DNA from: Thiotrichales bacterium HSG1
GTDB taxonomy: Bacteria; Pseudomonadota; Gammaproteobacteria; Beggiatoales; Beggiatoaceae
Reading direction: 5' to 3'
Length of the DNA: 16,713 bases
Assembly: GCA_030378125.1 (NCBI GenBank)
Contig: JAUCGN010000016.1
Span: 1 to 16,713, forward strand
Shown: in pieces, positions 6,766-14,647 of the stretch
Layout: every line of letters starts with the position of its first letter
Position numbering within the stretch: position 1 is the first letter of the stretch
The notes under the pieces: generated by a model
Databases searched by the model: none
What the model saw: only the letters and a program-made list of their open reading frames with translations
What the model was told of the DNA's origin: nothing
Made by a program: the position numbers and the translations under genes

Positions 6766-8601
6766 CTACCAAAACCATCGAAACCCAACAGATATATTCT
6801 TATTTTCCCCATTAGCAAAAGCAGCATAAAAAGCATATTTCTTATTAACTTGATACTGTATTTTTCCTCCCCATTCAATATCAAGATTATCTGATTCAGT
6901 TCCCAAATACAACCAAGCCTTAGTTTTATTAAAATCAAACCTGAAACCAAAATGTGGACGTAACTGAACCAATGGAGCAAGTACATGTGCCTCCATATCA
7001 ATCATGCCGTAACTTATAATATTTTGACTCAATTGCCACGCATAACCCCCCCCAAAACTAGCAACCCCATCATATTTATTTTCAATCCGATCAACCCCAA
7101 GTCGCAACTTCCAAGACAATTGATTCTCAGTCGCAATTTTAATTGGCAAAGTATTCAGATTCATAACCCGAATTAAATCAAACCTATCCAAAAACAACTC
7201 ATCTTCCTCAATGCCAATTGCAAGGTCTAAGAGCACCAACTCATCCCCTTCTAAACTGTTTGAACCTGTTAATGTTTTTTTAAACGGAGACCAATTAAAC
7301 TTAATAAAATTATCAGAAGCGTTTACCAAATCAAAACCCAGTTCCATAGGCAAAGAACCAACTGCTGGAGAAGGTAATTCTGGAATTTGAGAGGGAGGAA
7401 TTGAACGAGCTGGTAGTTGCAAACGAGCTAATAAAATTTGTCTTTTAAGTTCTTGTTGTTGACGTTCATTTTCAGGAAATCTATATTGGTAATAAGTCAG
7501 CAGACTATCTAAAATCAAAATTTTACTTTTAACTGAAAATTGGGCTAAATTATCTTCTGTATTAAGGTAATCATCTTGTTGTAAAATAGTGTTAAAAGCT
7601 GCAAGTTCTTTTGGTGTCAATGATTTTAGTTTATGGTATAGCTTCCTTTGATTGGATGGGATAAAACTTACCGATTTAATTAATTTCTTACCAATAGTCT
7701 GATTCTGAATTTTATCAAGATGATGCAAACGATGAAACAACTCCACTGGAACATACCATAACAAAACCTGCTCTAACAATTTCTCATCTATCACCAAATC
7801 CAATAATTCCGCCAAACGATAAGCACAGTTTTTATCCAAAAAATAATAATCAAATTTATTCCCTACAATTTCCCAAATATGCAATAATAAAAAGGTACGT
7901 TGATATTCTGATAATGCTAACTTATAATCCCAAATATCACGCAGTTCAGTACGAGAATAAACTATATCTTGAGTATAAAAATATTTATCAGAAAAACCAG
8001 CCTGATATCCACCCCAAATACCTTTTATAATATATCGCAATACATTTTCATTTTTTGGTACTAATGCCCCATAATTAACTGTTGAATCAAATAATTGTTC
8101 ATTATCAGTTTCAGTATTTAGTTTAAGCAAGGAATGGCCAAAAGTAGAAGCTGGATTACCTAAATAACCACTGACTAAAAGTAAGCTGATTGATTTTACC
8201 TTATCAATCAAACCCCAGTTGACTAGATTTTTACATCTGGGTTCTATCAATTTATAATTGGGTAATTCAAGTTGGGTAGAAAGCCAAAAATAACGGGCTG
8301 GAAATTTACAACGGGCATGTTTATTTGGATTTTCTTCATCCCAAGGAGCAGAATAGGCTGTAATTGTAGCGGCTAACTCAGCACTGGGATTGGTTTTACC
8401 ATCTGGAGCTAAAAAAAAACTATCGGTTAAAACTACACTATAATTTTGATTATAATGAATTAATTTTAGCCAAGTTGGATGATTTGCAATAGCTTGAACA
8501 TTTGCGATGAGAAGGTAAAAGAGGATTAATGATATGCAGAAAGGGCGAACTAAACTATGAATAATCGCCCTTAAATTGAACTTGAAGTTAAATATTCTCA
8601 C
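6766..8601 (-). CDS. DUF4105 (Lnb N-terminal periplasmic domain) protein with barrel-like C-terminus
   Basis: This 611-residue exported protein starts at a GTG. An N-terminal basic stretch and a hydrophobic segment (about 20-37) make a signal peptide ending near VQA. The DUF4105 region (about 135-300) shows TFGHSLLKL with His156 and DKNCAYRLAELL with Cys259. This His/Cys pair and spacing recall permuted NlpC/P60-type papain folds, and catalysis on a peptide or lipid-linked substrate is inferred, not shown. A helical, glutamine-rich linker follows (about 315-400). Residues about 415-611 alternate polar and hydrophobic strands and end in VGFRWFW, as expected of an outer-membrane-type beta barrel with an aromatic C-terminus. 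It lies seven bases after the DUF3015 gene, with which it commonly pairs. The biological role is not established. Confidence 0.82.
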   Translation of the reverse strand: MRIFNFKFNLRAIIHSLVRPFCISLILFYLLIANVQAIANHPTWLKLIHYNQNYSVVLTDSFFLAPDGKTNPSAELAATITAYSAPWDEENPNKHARCKFPARYFWLSTQLELPNYKLIEPRCKNLVNWGLIDKVKSISLLLVSGYLGNPASTFGHSLLKLNTETDNEQLFDSTVNYGALVPKNENVLRYIIKGIWGGYQAGFSDKYFYTQDIVYSRTELRDIWDYKLALSEYQRTFLLLHIWEIVGNKFDYYFLDKNCAYRLAELLDLVIDEKLLEQVLLWYVPVELFHRLHHLDKIQNQTIGKKLIKSVSFIPSNQRKLYHKLKSLTPKELAAFNTILQQDDYLNTEDNLAQFSVKSKILILDSLLTYYQYRFPENERQQQELKRQILLARLQLPARSIPPSQIPELPSPAVGSLPMELGFDLVNASDNFIKFNWSPFKKTLTGSNSLEGDELVLLDLAIGIEEDELFLDRFDLIRVMNLNTLPIKIATENQLSWKLRLGVDRIENKYDGVASFGGGYAWQLSQNIISYGMIDMEAHVLAPLVQLRPHFGFRFDFNKTKAWLYLGTESDNLDIEWGGKIQYQVNKKYAFYAAFANGENKNISVGFRWFW

Positions 8602-8608
8602 ATGCCAA

Positions 8609-9061
8609 CTATATGTTTACAACTAAGTCATATAGTGCATTTGATTTTTCAAAATGGCTTTTATTGATGTAATTAGGGTTAGCAACAATTTTGGCAAAAC
8701 CACTACGTAAGCTTGCAACCTGTTGAGACTCATGTCCAGCTAATACCATAAGTGAATCAAGATATGTTCCAGTACCATTGGCTAATTCTTTTTCTAATGT
8801 TTCATAAGATTCATTAATAAAAGCAGCTATTCTTGCCTTACCACCTTTGCAAGTTTCTGGGGAAGAAGCATTGGAAATTATTGCGGTTGTGCCTAAATCA
8901 AAAGTAACATTGGTCACTACTGCTACAATATCATTAGTCGGAGCAATCATTGCACCTAGCCCACAGTCCACATATATGTCAGCAAATTCCCGTGCTGCCA
9001 TACTGAATTGGGAGTAAACCAATAAGGACACGACAATACCAATCTTAATTATTTTTAGCAT
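8609..9061 (-). CDS. DUF3015 family secreted protein
   Basis: The 150-residue precursor has a clear signal peptide (hydrophobic core about 5-20, cleavage near SMA/A). The mature part begins with the family motif VDCGLGAMIAP (Cys33) and has a second cysteine in ETCKGG (Cys71), so a disulfide is likely. LAGHESQQVASLRSGF and an FEKSNALYDLV-like end complete the DUF3015 pattern. The function is unknown. AAGG seven bases before the ATG supports the start. The gene is first in a two-gene operon with the DUF4105 gene and is preceded by a reasonable sigma-70-type promoter. Confidence 0.82.
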   Translation of the reverse strand: MLKIIKIGIVVSLLVYSQFSMAAREFADIYVDCGLGAMIAPTNDIVAVVTNVTFDLGTTAIISNASSPETCKGGKARIAAFINESYETLEKELANGTGTYLDSLMVLAGHESQQVASLRSGFAKIVANPNYINKSHFEKSNALYDLVVNI

Positions 9062-9105
9062 ATGTTAGCCTTCAGTTATGTAAGTTAATTATTAAACTCA
9101 ATCTA

Positions 9106-9134
9106 AGAATAACAATAATTCCACTCATTCTCAA
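9106..9134 (-). promoter_or_regulatory. sigma-70-type promoter for the DUF3015-DUF4105 operon
   Basis: On the minus strand TTGAGA (9129-9134) and TATTCT (9106-9111) are separated by exactly 17 bases. The -35 matches the consensus at five of six positions and the -10 at four of six. The leader to the ATG at 9061 would be about 38 bases and contains the AAGG ribosome site. Confidence 0.45.
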
Positions 9135-9523
9135 GAATATATTTAAGAAAGTGGACTATCGATTGGCATTTAATCATAGCCAAAAAAAATAGTCAATGTT
9201 TTCCTCATAATTAATGCTGTTATTGCATGTTTATGGGATTGGCTTGCTAAGGTAGTATAATATTTTTAGATGCTATAATATACAAAATTATGATCATGTT
9301 AAAAGCAGTTTAGTCATATGTATGGCATAAGTAATCAAAATTTGCATTTCAATTATGATATTATGCTTCACTACTTATATAATCAAATGCTGGACTTAAA
9401 CTAGTTAAAAGGTTTATAATTTCCCATTAATGTTTCTTTTTTAATTGTTTTTTAGAATAAAATTTTTAACACAACCTTCTTTTTTAACTTTTTACGCATT
9501 CTTCATCTTCCACTAAAACTATC
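9135..9523. other. AT-rich intergenic region upstream of gspE
   Basis: This stretch, together with the leader at 9062-9134, forms a 462-bp divergent gap with no gene. It holds two copies of TATAATAT (9256-9263 and 9274-9281), either of which could be a -10 box for gspE, although no convincing -35 goes with them. It also holds a 19-bp sequence at 9161-9179 that recurs at 17 of 19 positions at 4560-4578 upstream of fba. No strong hairpin or Shine-Dalgarno sequence is seen before the gspE ATG. Confidence 0.45.
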
Positions 9524-11203
9524 ATGTCTATTTATTATCAACCCCGTATAGGGGAAATGCTTATTGAATCTGGATTCGTAAATTCCCAAGAAGTTGAACG
9601 AGCTGTAGAATTTCAATCTCGATTAGGGGGAAAATTAGGAGCAGTACTTATTCGTTTAGGAGCATTGTCGGAAGATAATCTATTAAATACTCTTTCTAAA
9701 CAATTAGACATACCAGTTATAGAAAATATTCCATTGGATGCGGCCCCATTATTAGAACTAATTGAAAAATCTGAAATTGAACAAGATTGGTGGTTAGATC
9801 AAGAAGTTGTTGCATGGGAAATGGATGAAATTATTCACTGTATGAGCCGTGACCCGCTATCTAGTACTATCCATGAAGTTTTCCAGCATATATTTTCAAA
9901 ACAAGAGATTATCTGGTATTTGTCTCGCCAACAAGATTTAGACCGAATTCTTGATTTATTAGCCAAAGCCAATAATGATGAAAATTTTGGTGATACTGAT
10001 GATGTTAATTTATTACGAGAATTGGCAGAAGGAGCACCAGTAGTTGAATTTGTGAACAATATGTTGTCTCAAGCAATAGACAAACGAGCTTCAGATGTTC
10101 ACGTTGAACCGGAAGAACATACTTTTTTTGTACGTTATCGAATTGACGGAATCTTATACGAACATTTAAACCTTCCAAAAGAACGATTTAACCCCATTGC
10201 ATCCCGAATTAAATTAATTTCTGGCTTAGATATTGCGGAACGCCGTTTACCACAAGATGGAAGATTGAATACTAGAGTTAGTGGTCAAGATTTGGATATT
10301 CGGGTTTCTTGTTTACCCGGAGTGCATGGCGAATCTATTGTAATGCGTTTATTGCCTAAAGAACGTCAAACAAGCTCTTTAAAGCAATTAGGATTTGCTC
10401 CCGATCATTATAAAATGTTTAATAATTGGATCAGTGAGCCACATGGAATTATTTTGGTAACTGGACCAACTGGTTCGGGTAAATCGACTACATTATACGC
10501 TGCTCTTGATGCAGTTAATAACCGCACTCAAAAAATTATCACGGTTGAAGACCCGGTTGAATACCAATTAGGAGGAATTACTCAAGTTCAAGCTCACAGC
10601 GATATTGGTTATACATTTGCTGGTGCTTTGCGTTCTATATTGCGGCAAGACCCGGATATTATTATGATTGGCGAAATTCGGGATAAAGAAACATCAGAAA
10701 TTGCTATTCAGGCTGCTTTAACTGGACATATGGTATTGTCAACTTTGCACACCAATGATGCAGTTAGTGCTTTCACTCGCTTAATTGACATGGGAATTGA
10801 ACCCTTTTTAGTGTCAACATCGGTGCGAGCTGTACAAGCTCAACGTTTAGTTAGGCGTTTATGTGATTGTGCTACACTATATAGTCCTCTGGATATGATT
10901 CAAGAACAAGTAAAACGAATTCTACCAAAAGAGTTAACTAACCAAGCTGCAATGTGGAAACAAGCTGTTGGCTGTCAAAAATGTCAACAAACAGGTTATC
11001 AGGGCCGTGTGGGAATTTATGAGTTAGTGTATCTAACTGGGGAAATGCAAGCATTAATTTTAGAAAATGCAACAACGATAAAGATGCGTAAGTTAGCTAG
11101 TCAACAAGGATTTCGTAATCTACGAGATGATGGATTTATTAAGGCATATCAAGGTATTACCAGTGTGGAAGAAGTATTGCGTGTTACGGAAGAAATGGGA
11201 TAA
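9524..11203 (+). CDS. gspE: type II secretion / type IV pilus-type assembly ATPase (GspE/PilB family)
   Basis: This cytoplasmic hexameric ATPase would drive pseudopilus or pilus assembly at the inner membrane. The 559-residue protein has an MshEN/T2SSE N-terminal domain (RIGEMLIESGFVNSQEVERA, about 8-65), a linker domain containing SDVHVEP (190-196), and the motor domain: Walker A GPTGSGKS 314-321, Asp box VEDPVEY 341-347, Walker B IIMIGEIRD 379-387, and His box STLHTND 406-412. The zinc-binding region has Cys447-x-Cys449 and Cys484-x-x-Cys487. The first pair is CxC, where the family usually has CxxC. GspE fits the N-terminal sequence best, but no other gsp or pil genes are in the window, so PilB-like roles stay open. 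A sigma-54 response regulator gene follows after 18 bases, suggesting an operon. Confidence 0.88.
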   Translation: MSIYYQPRIGEMLIESGFVNSQEVERAVEFQSRLGGKLGAVLIRLGALSEDNLLNTLSKQLDIPVIENIPLDAAPLLELIEKSEIEQDWWLDQEVVAWEMDEIIHCMSRDPLSSTIHEVFQHIFSKQEIIWYLSRQQDLDRILDLLAKANNDENFGDTDDVNLLRELAEGAPVVEFVNNMLSQAIDKRASDVHVEPEEHTFFVRYRIDGILYEHLNLPKERFNPIASRIKLISGLDIAERRLPQDGRLNTRVSGQDLDIRVSCLPGVHGESIVMRLLPKERQTSSLKQLGFAPDHYKMFNNWISEPHGIILVTGPTGSGKSTTLYAALDAVNNRTQKIITVEDPVEYQLGGITQVQAHSDIGYTFAGALRSILRQDPDIIMIGEIRDKETSEIAIQAALTGHMVLSTLHTNDAVSAFTRLIDMGIEPFLVSTSVRAVQAQRLVRRLCDCATLYSPLDMIQEQVKRILPKELTNQAAMWKQAVGCQKCQQTGYQGRVGIYELVYLTGEMQALILENATTIKMRKLASQQGFRNLRDDGFIKAYQGITSVEEVLRVTEEMG

Positions 11204-11221
11204 ATTATTAATTAAAATTTT

Positions 11222-12643
11222 ATGAAAATAAATTCAAAAATGACAGTTCTTATTGTTGAAGATAGTTTGACATTATTGGTGGCATATAAAGAATATTTGC
11301 GTAATGAGACTTGCAAGGTAACTTATGTAGAAACTGGTAATGAAGCTTTGCAACATATAAAAAAATATAAGCCTAATGCTATCCTGCTTGATCTGGGTTT
11401 ACCAGATATGGATGGTATGGAAATTCTAAAATATGTAAATGAAAATCAGTTACCATGTTCAGTAGTAGTTGTCACCGCTCAAGGTTCAGTGAATGTTGCA
11501 GTGGAAGCTATGCGTAATAGAGCTTTTGATTTTGTTGAAAAACCATTTGATGGACAACGGATTATAGTAACTATACACAATGCTTTACAAAATCAACAGT
11601 TAAAATATAAACTAGAATTGTATAAAAAAATTGACCGGGTTGAATACTATGATTTCGTCGGTGCTTCTCCACCAATGCAAGCAGTTTATCAAATGATCGA
11701 GAATGCGGCATCAAGTAAGGCTACAGTGTTTATTACTGGTGAAAGTGGTACTGGTAAAGAACTTTGTGCGGAAGCTATTCATAAATGCAGTCCGCGTAGT
11801 AAAAAACCATTTGTTGCTTTAAACTGTGCTGCAATTCCTAAAGATTTGATGGAAAGTCAAATTTTTGGACATGTTAAAGGGGCATTTACTGGAGCAGTAA
11901 GTGATCAAGATGGTGCGGCAGTTCAAGCTGATGGTGGTACTTTATTTTTGGATGAAATAGGAGATATGAGTCCAGATTTACAAAGTAAGTTATTGCGTTT
12001 TGTACAAACTAGCACCATTCAAAAAATTGGTGGCAGTAAGCTAAGAAAAGTTGATGTGCGATTTATTTGTGCTACTAATCGTGATCCTTTGCTAGAAGTG
12101 CAAGAAAAACGCTTCCGAGAAGACCTTTATTACAGATTACATGTTATTCCTATAACCCTACCACCATTACGGGAACGTGGCGATGATATATTGTTAATTG
12201 CTAGGGATTTTTTGGAAAAATATGCTAAAGAAGAAGATAAATTGTTTACTGAATTTTCCACTGATTCTGAAGCTGTTTTGCTAAGTTATGACTGGCCCGG
12301 CAATATAAGACAATTGCAAAATATTGTGCGTAATGTTGTGGTATTGAATAATAGTAAGCAAGTTACTCCAGAAATGTTACCCGAACCATTAGATAAATTA
12401 TCCCAAGAATATAAAACTATAACTAATGAGTCAGACTTAGATTCAAATTGTAAAACTGTTGATTCTGTAGTTTCAACATTTACTCGCCGTAAGAATATTC
12501 GCCCACTTTGGCAAGTAGAAAAAGAAGCCATTCAATATGCAATCAAATTATGTAATGGTAGTATTTCTAAGGCTGCTGGACTATTGGAGGTCAGTCCATC
12601 AACTTTATATCGTAAATGCCAGAGTTGGGAAAAAAGAGAATAA
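11222..12643 (+). CDS. sigma-54-dependent response regulator, NtrC/LuxO type
   Basis: The 473-residue protein is a complete three-domain activator. The receiver domain (about 8-122) has acidic residues in IVEDS, phospho-acceptor Asp57 in LLDLGLPD, Thr85 and Lys107 in EKPF. The AAA+ domain (about 145-385) has Walker A GESGTGKE 173-180, the sigma-54-contacting loop GAFTGA 220-225, Walker B LFLDEIGD 241-248, and WPGNIRQLQN 358-367. The C-terminus (about 430-468) is a Fis-type helix-turn-helix, ISKAAGLLEVSPSTLYRK. It would activate RNA polymerase-sigma-54 promoters after phosphorylation. The cognate kinase is not in the window. It lies 18 bases after gspE without a good ribosome site, and its targets could include secretion or pilus genes, but that is only inferred from position. 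Confidence 0.92.
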   Translation: MKINSKMTVLIVEDSLTLLVAYKEYLRNETCKVTYVETGNEALQHIKKYKPNAILLDLGLPDMDGMEILKYVNENQLPCSVVVVTAQGSVNVAVEAMRNRAFDFVEKPFDGQRIIVTIHNALQNQQLKYKLELYKKIDRVEYYDFVGASPPMQAVYQMIENAASSKATVFITGESGTGKELCAEAIHKCSPRSKKPFVALNCAAIPKDLMESQIFGHVKGAFTGAVSDQDGAAVQADGGTLFLDEIGDMSPDLQSKLLRFVQTSTIQKIGGSKLRKVDVRFICATNRDPLLEVQEKRFREDLYYRLHVIPITLPPLRERGDDILLIARDFLEKYAKEEDKLFTEFSTDSEAVLLSYDWPGNIRQLQNIVRNVVVLNNSKQVTPEMLPEPLDKLSQEYKTITNESDLDSNCKTVDSVVSTFTRRKNIRPLWQVEKEAIQYAIKLCNGSISKAAGLLEVSPSTLYRKCQSWEKRE

Positions 12644-12652
12644 TGTGGTAGT

Positions 12653-12684
12653 CCTTAAACATAGATAGCTTCAGACATTTAAGG
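12653..12684. terminator. inverted repeat between convergent genes
   Basis: CCTTAAA (12653-12659) and TTTAAGG (12678-12684) form a 7-bp stem with an 18-base loop just after the response regulator gene and before the converging aat gene. There is no T-run, so terminator function is weakly supported. Confidence 0.3.
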
Positions 12685-12730
12685 AAGGTTTGCTTTTAAC
12701 TATATGTTATTGGATTGGCAAAATTGTTTG

Positions 12731-13429
12731 CTACTCAAACTTCCATCTGCCTATATTCCTATCTTGTTTACATAATTTATCCAATAACTTACGATATTTT
12801 GAACGTGGTATTTCCACCGCTCCGAAATGACGCAAATGGTCACTTGTTATTTGACAATCAATTAATTCATATCCCCAGTTTTGTAACTGCCATACAAAAT
12901 TGACAAACGCAACTTTGGAAGCATCACTAACTCTGGTAAACATGGACTCTCCAAAAAAAACCTTTCCTAATGCTATTCCGTATAAACCACCAACTAAGTT
13001 GTCTTCATACCAAGCTTCAACGGAATGAGCGACCCCCCTCACATGTAGATGATAATAAGCAGCCTGCATATCATCAGTTATCCAAGTTCCATTCTGATTA
13101 TGTCGAAAACCAGCACACGCTGTAATAACCTCTTTAAAACTTTGATCTAAAGTAAGAGTAAACTTATTCTTTCGCATAATTTTTCGTAAACTTCTTGCGA
13201 CCTTTAACTGTTCAGGAAATAACACCATACGCTGGTTTGGAGACCACCAAAGAATAGGTTCATTATCATTATACCAGGGAAATATCCCCAATTTATAAGC
13301 CATTATTATTCGTTCTTCGCTCAAATCCCCACCTATGGCAATCAATCCATCCGGATATTGTAATGCTTGTTCTAAGGGTGGAAAATCATCCACTTTGGCT
13401 TTGTCAGGAATCCAATAAGGTTTTTGCAT
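12731..13429 (-). CDS. aat: leucyl/phenylalanyl-tRNA--protein transferase
   Basis: Aat transfers Leu or Phe from aminoacyl-tRNA to proteins with N-terminal Arg or Lys, marking them for ClpS/ClpAP degradation in the bacterial N-end rule pathway. The 232-residue protein has the family signatures in order: FPPLEQAL, PDGLIAIGGDLS, LGIFPWYNDNEPILWWSPNQR at about 48-68, GTWITDDM, AHSVEAWYEDNLVGGLYGI, GKVFFGESMFTR, and DCQITSDHLRHFGAVEIPR near the C-terminus. Length is typical. The ATG at 13429 has no evident Shine-Dalgarno sequence. The gene follows the 83-residue gene by 32 bases on the same strand and probably shares its transcript. The clpA, infA or ate genes often found nearby in other species are absent. 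Confidence 0.95.
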   Translation of the reverse strand: MQKPYWIPDKAKVDDFPPLEQALQYPDGLIAIGGDLSEERIIMAYKLGIFPWYNDNEPILWWSPNQRMVLFPEQLKVARSLRKIMRKNKFTLTLDQSFKEVITACAGFRHNQNGTWITDDMQAAYYHLHVRGVAHSVEAWYEDNLVGGLYGIALGKVFFGESMFTRVSDASKVAFVNFVWQLQNWGYELIDCQITSDHLRHFGAVEIPRSKYRKLLDKLCKQDRNIGRWKFE

Positions 13430-13461
13430 TTAATTGATTTTCAAATACCTAAAATTAAAAC

Positions 13462-13713
13462 TTAGCAACTTTCAAAAGTGGCTGATTTTTCTTCACGGAT
13501 GCTGCGAATAAAATCACGCCTTTCATCAAGTGCTTGGGCTGTAGTCTCATGGCCTTGCTGACGGGCATTATGAATAATTGTACTGAATGCAATATCAGCT
13601 TTATCAGTTAATAACTCCTGATGTTGCTCGATTATTTCAGTAGCTTCTTCCATAGTTGTAGTTTGAATAAAAATATCTATTGCTTGGTACAGTTCTGATT
13701 TTTGATTTTCCAT
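13462..13713 (-). CDS. stand-alone helical module related to segments of TPR/CHAT proteins
   Basis: This soluble 83-residue protein is predicted all-helical. Its core, an AxxIxxxxHxELLTDxAD pattern at about 24-40 followed by ARQQGHETTAQALDERRDFI, closely resembles a module that precedes tetratricopeptide repeats or CHAT domains in many filamentous sulfur bacteria and cyanobacteria, usually as part of much longer proteins. Here it is free-standing, with a stop after ATFESC. No catalytic residues are seen. It could be a scaffold or adaptor fragment, or the decayed end of a longer TPR gene. It lacks a Shine-Dalgarno sequence and is the probable first gene of a transcript with aat; a link in function is not implied. 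Confidence 0.6.
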   Translation of the reverse strand: MENQKSELYQAIDIFIQTTTMEEATEIIEQHQELLTDKADIAFSTIIHNARQQGHETTAQALDERRDFIRSIREEKSATFESC

Positions 13714-13779
13714 AATTTATGGTTTAGATAAGAAATATTTAAGGACTTACATATTGACAAAAACATTATTTTATAAATT

Positions 13780-13822
13780 TATGATATTGGTATATCATAG
13801 CAGTTATATTACCATAATATGG
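13780..13822. promoter_or_regulatory. two palindromes in the divergent intergenic region
   Basis: TATGATAT-TGGT-ATATCATA (13780-13799) has 8-bp perfect arms, and CCATAATATGG (13812-13822) is an 11-bp palindrome centred on one base. Both lie between the 83-residue gene (-) and the Met-rich membrane protein gene (+), where a regulator could affect either side. AT-rich DNA makes such palindromes more likely by chance. Confidence 0.3.
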
Positions 13823-13911
13823 ATTATTTAATCTATAATTTATGCATAGATTTTTTTTAAATGAGTTATCATGTGTTATATTAGACAATAGGCGATATAA
13901 GGAACATTAGA

Positions 13912-14592
13912 ATGACTACAATTTCTACAAGGCCAATGACTCATAAAATATCCAAACCGGAAACGATGGAATGTGGTGCTGCCATAAGTTCTGGTCAGAT
14001 GGAAAAATTTGTAAGCAGTTTTCAGCAGAGTACTAGACGATGGGAAATCATTGTTTACCCAGCTATGTTTGCCTTTGTTATATTAGCCGGTTATGGTTTT
14101 TTCTTGATCTATAGCTTAACACATGATATGAGTTCTATGGCACGCAGCATGGATCCGAAAATGGGTCAACATATGGGTTCCATGACCGAAAGTATTTCCA
14201 CTTTATCAGAACAAATTCAAATTATGTCAGGTCAGGTACAGATGATGACTCGTACTATGAGTGATATATCTGTTAAACTGGATACTTTACAACCTATGTT
14301 AGGACATATTGCTCAAATGGATCACTCCATGATTAATATAACAACATCATTGGGCAGTATAGATAAAATGATGACCAAAATGGATGACTCAATGACCCGT
14401 ATGGATGGTTCAATTGGTAATATAGATTCTTCTATTTTAACAATGGATGAATCAATGCAAAACTTGGATCAGTCAATACGTGTAATAACTTCTACAACTG
14501 ACCAAATGCGACGTGATTTAACTATGATGAATCATGGGATGTCAAGTCTATCAAGACCAGCATCATTTGCCAATAATTTTATGCCTTGGTAA
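13912..14592 (+). CDS. methionine-rich single-pass membrane protein with long heptad coiled coil
   Basis: The 226-residue product has a short polar N-terminus, one transmembrane helix (about 46-70, IIVYPAMFAFVILAGYGFFL), and then about 150 residues of uninterrupted heptads. Methionine makes up 30 of 226 residues. Residues 88-130 follow an a/d pattern (MGSMTES, ISTLSEQ, IQIMSGQ, VQMMTRT). From about 136 a repeat of the form M-D-x-S-M/I-x-x runs for about eight copies, shifted in register. The tail ends NNFMPW. By the positive-inside rule the N-terminus is likely cytoplasmic and the coiled coil periplasmic, though the evidence is not strong. AGGA eight bases before the ATG is a good ribosome site. 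Similar Met-rich proteins exist in sulfur-oxidising gammaproteobacteria, but I know no function. The CBS gene follows after 55 bases. Confidence 0.75.
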   Translation: MTTISTRPMTHKISKPETMECGAAISSGQMEKFVSSFQQSTRRWEIIVYPAMFAFVILAGYGFFLIYSLTHDMSSMARSMDPKMGQHMGSMTESISTLSEQIQIMSGQVQMMTRTMSDISVKLDTLQPMLGHIAQMDHSMINITTSLGSIDKMMTKMDDSMTRMDGSIGNIDSSILTMDESMQNLDQSIRVITSTTDQMRRDLTMMNHGMSSLSRPASFANNFMPW

Positions 14593-14647
14593 TAAATAGA
14601 TTTTAAAACAAACTCTTAATAAAACTTTTTAACTGGAGGTTATCAAT

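Noticed and set aside
6663..7001. 112-codon minus-strand frame at the end of the DUF4105 gene
   Set aside because: It overlaps the DUF4105 coding sequence in another frame, and its hydrophobic content follows from the codon shift.
9234..9248. Sigma-54-like -24/-12 promoter before gspE
   Set aside because: TGGGATTGGCTTGCT has GG and GC elements one base too close together for sigma-54.
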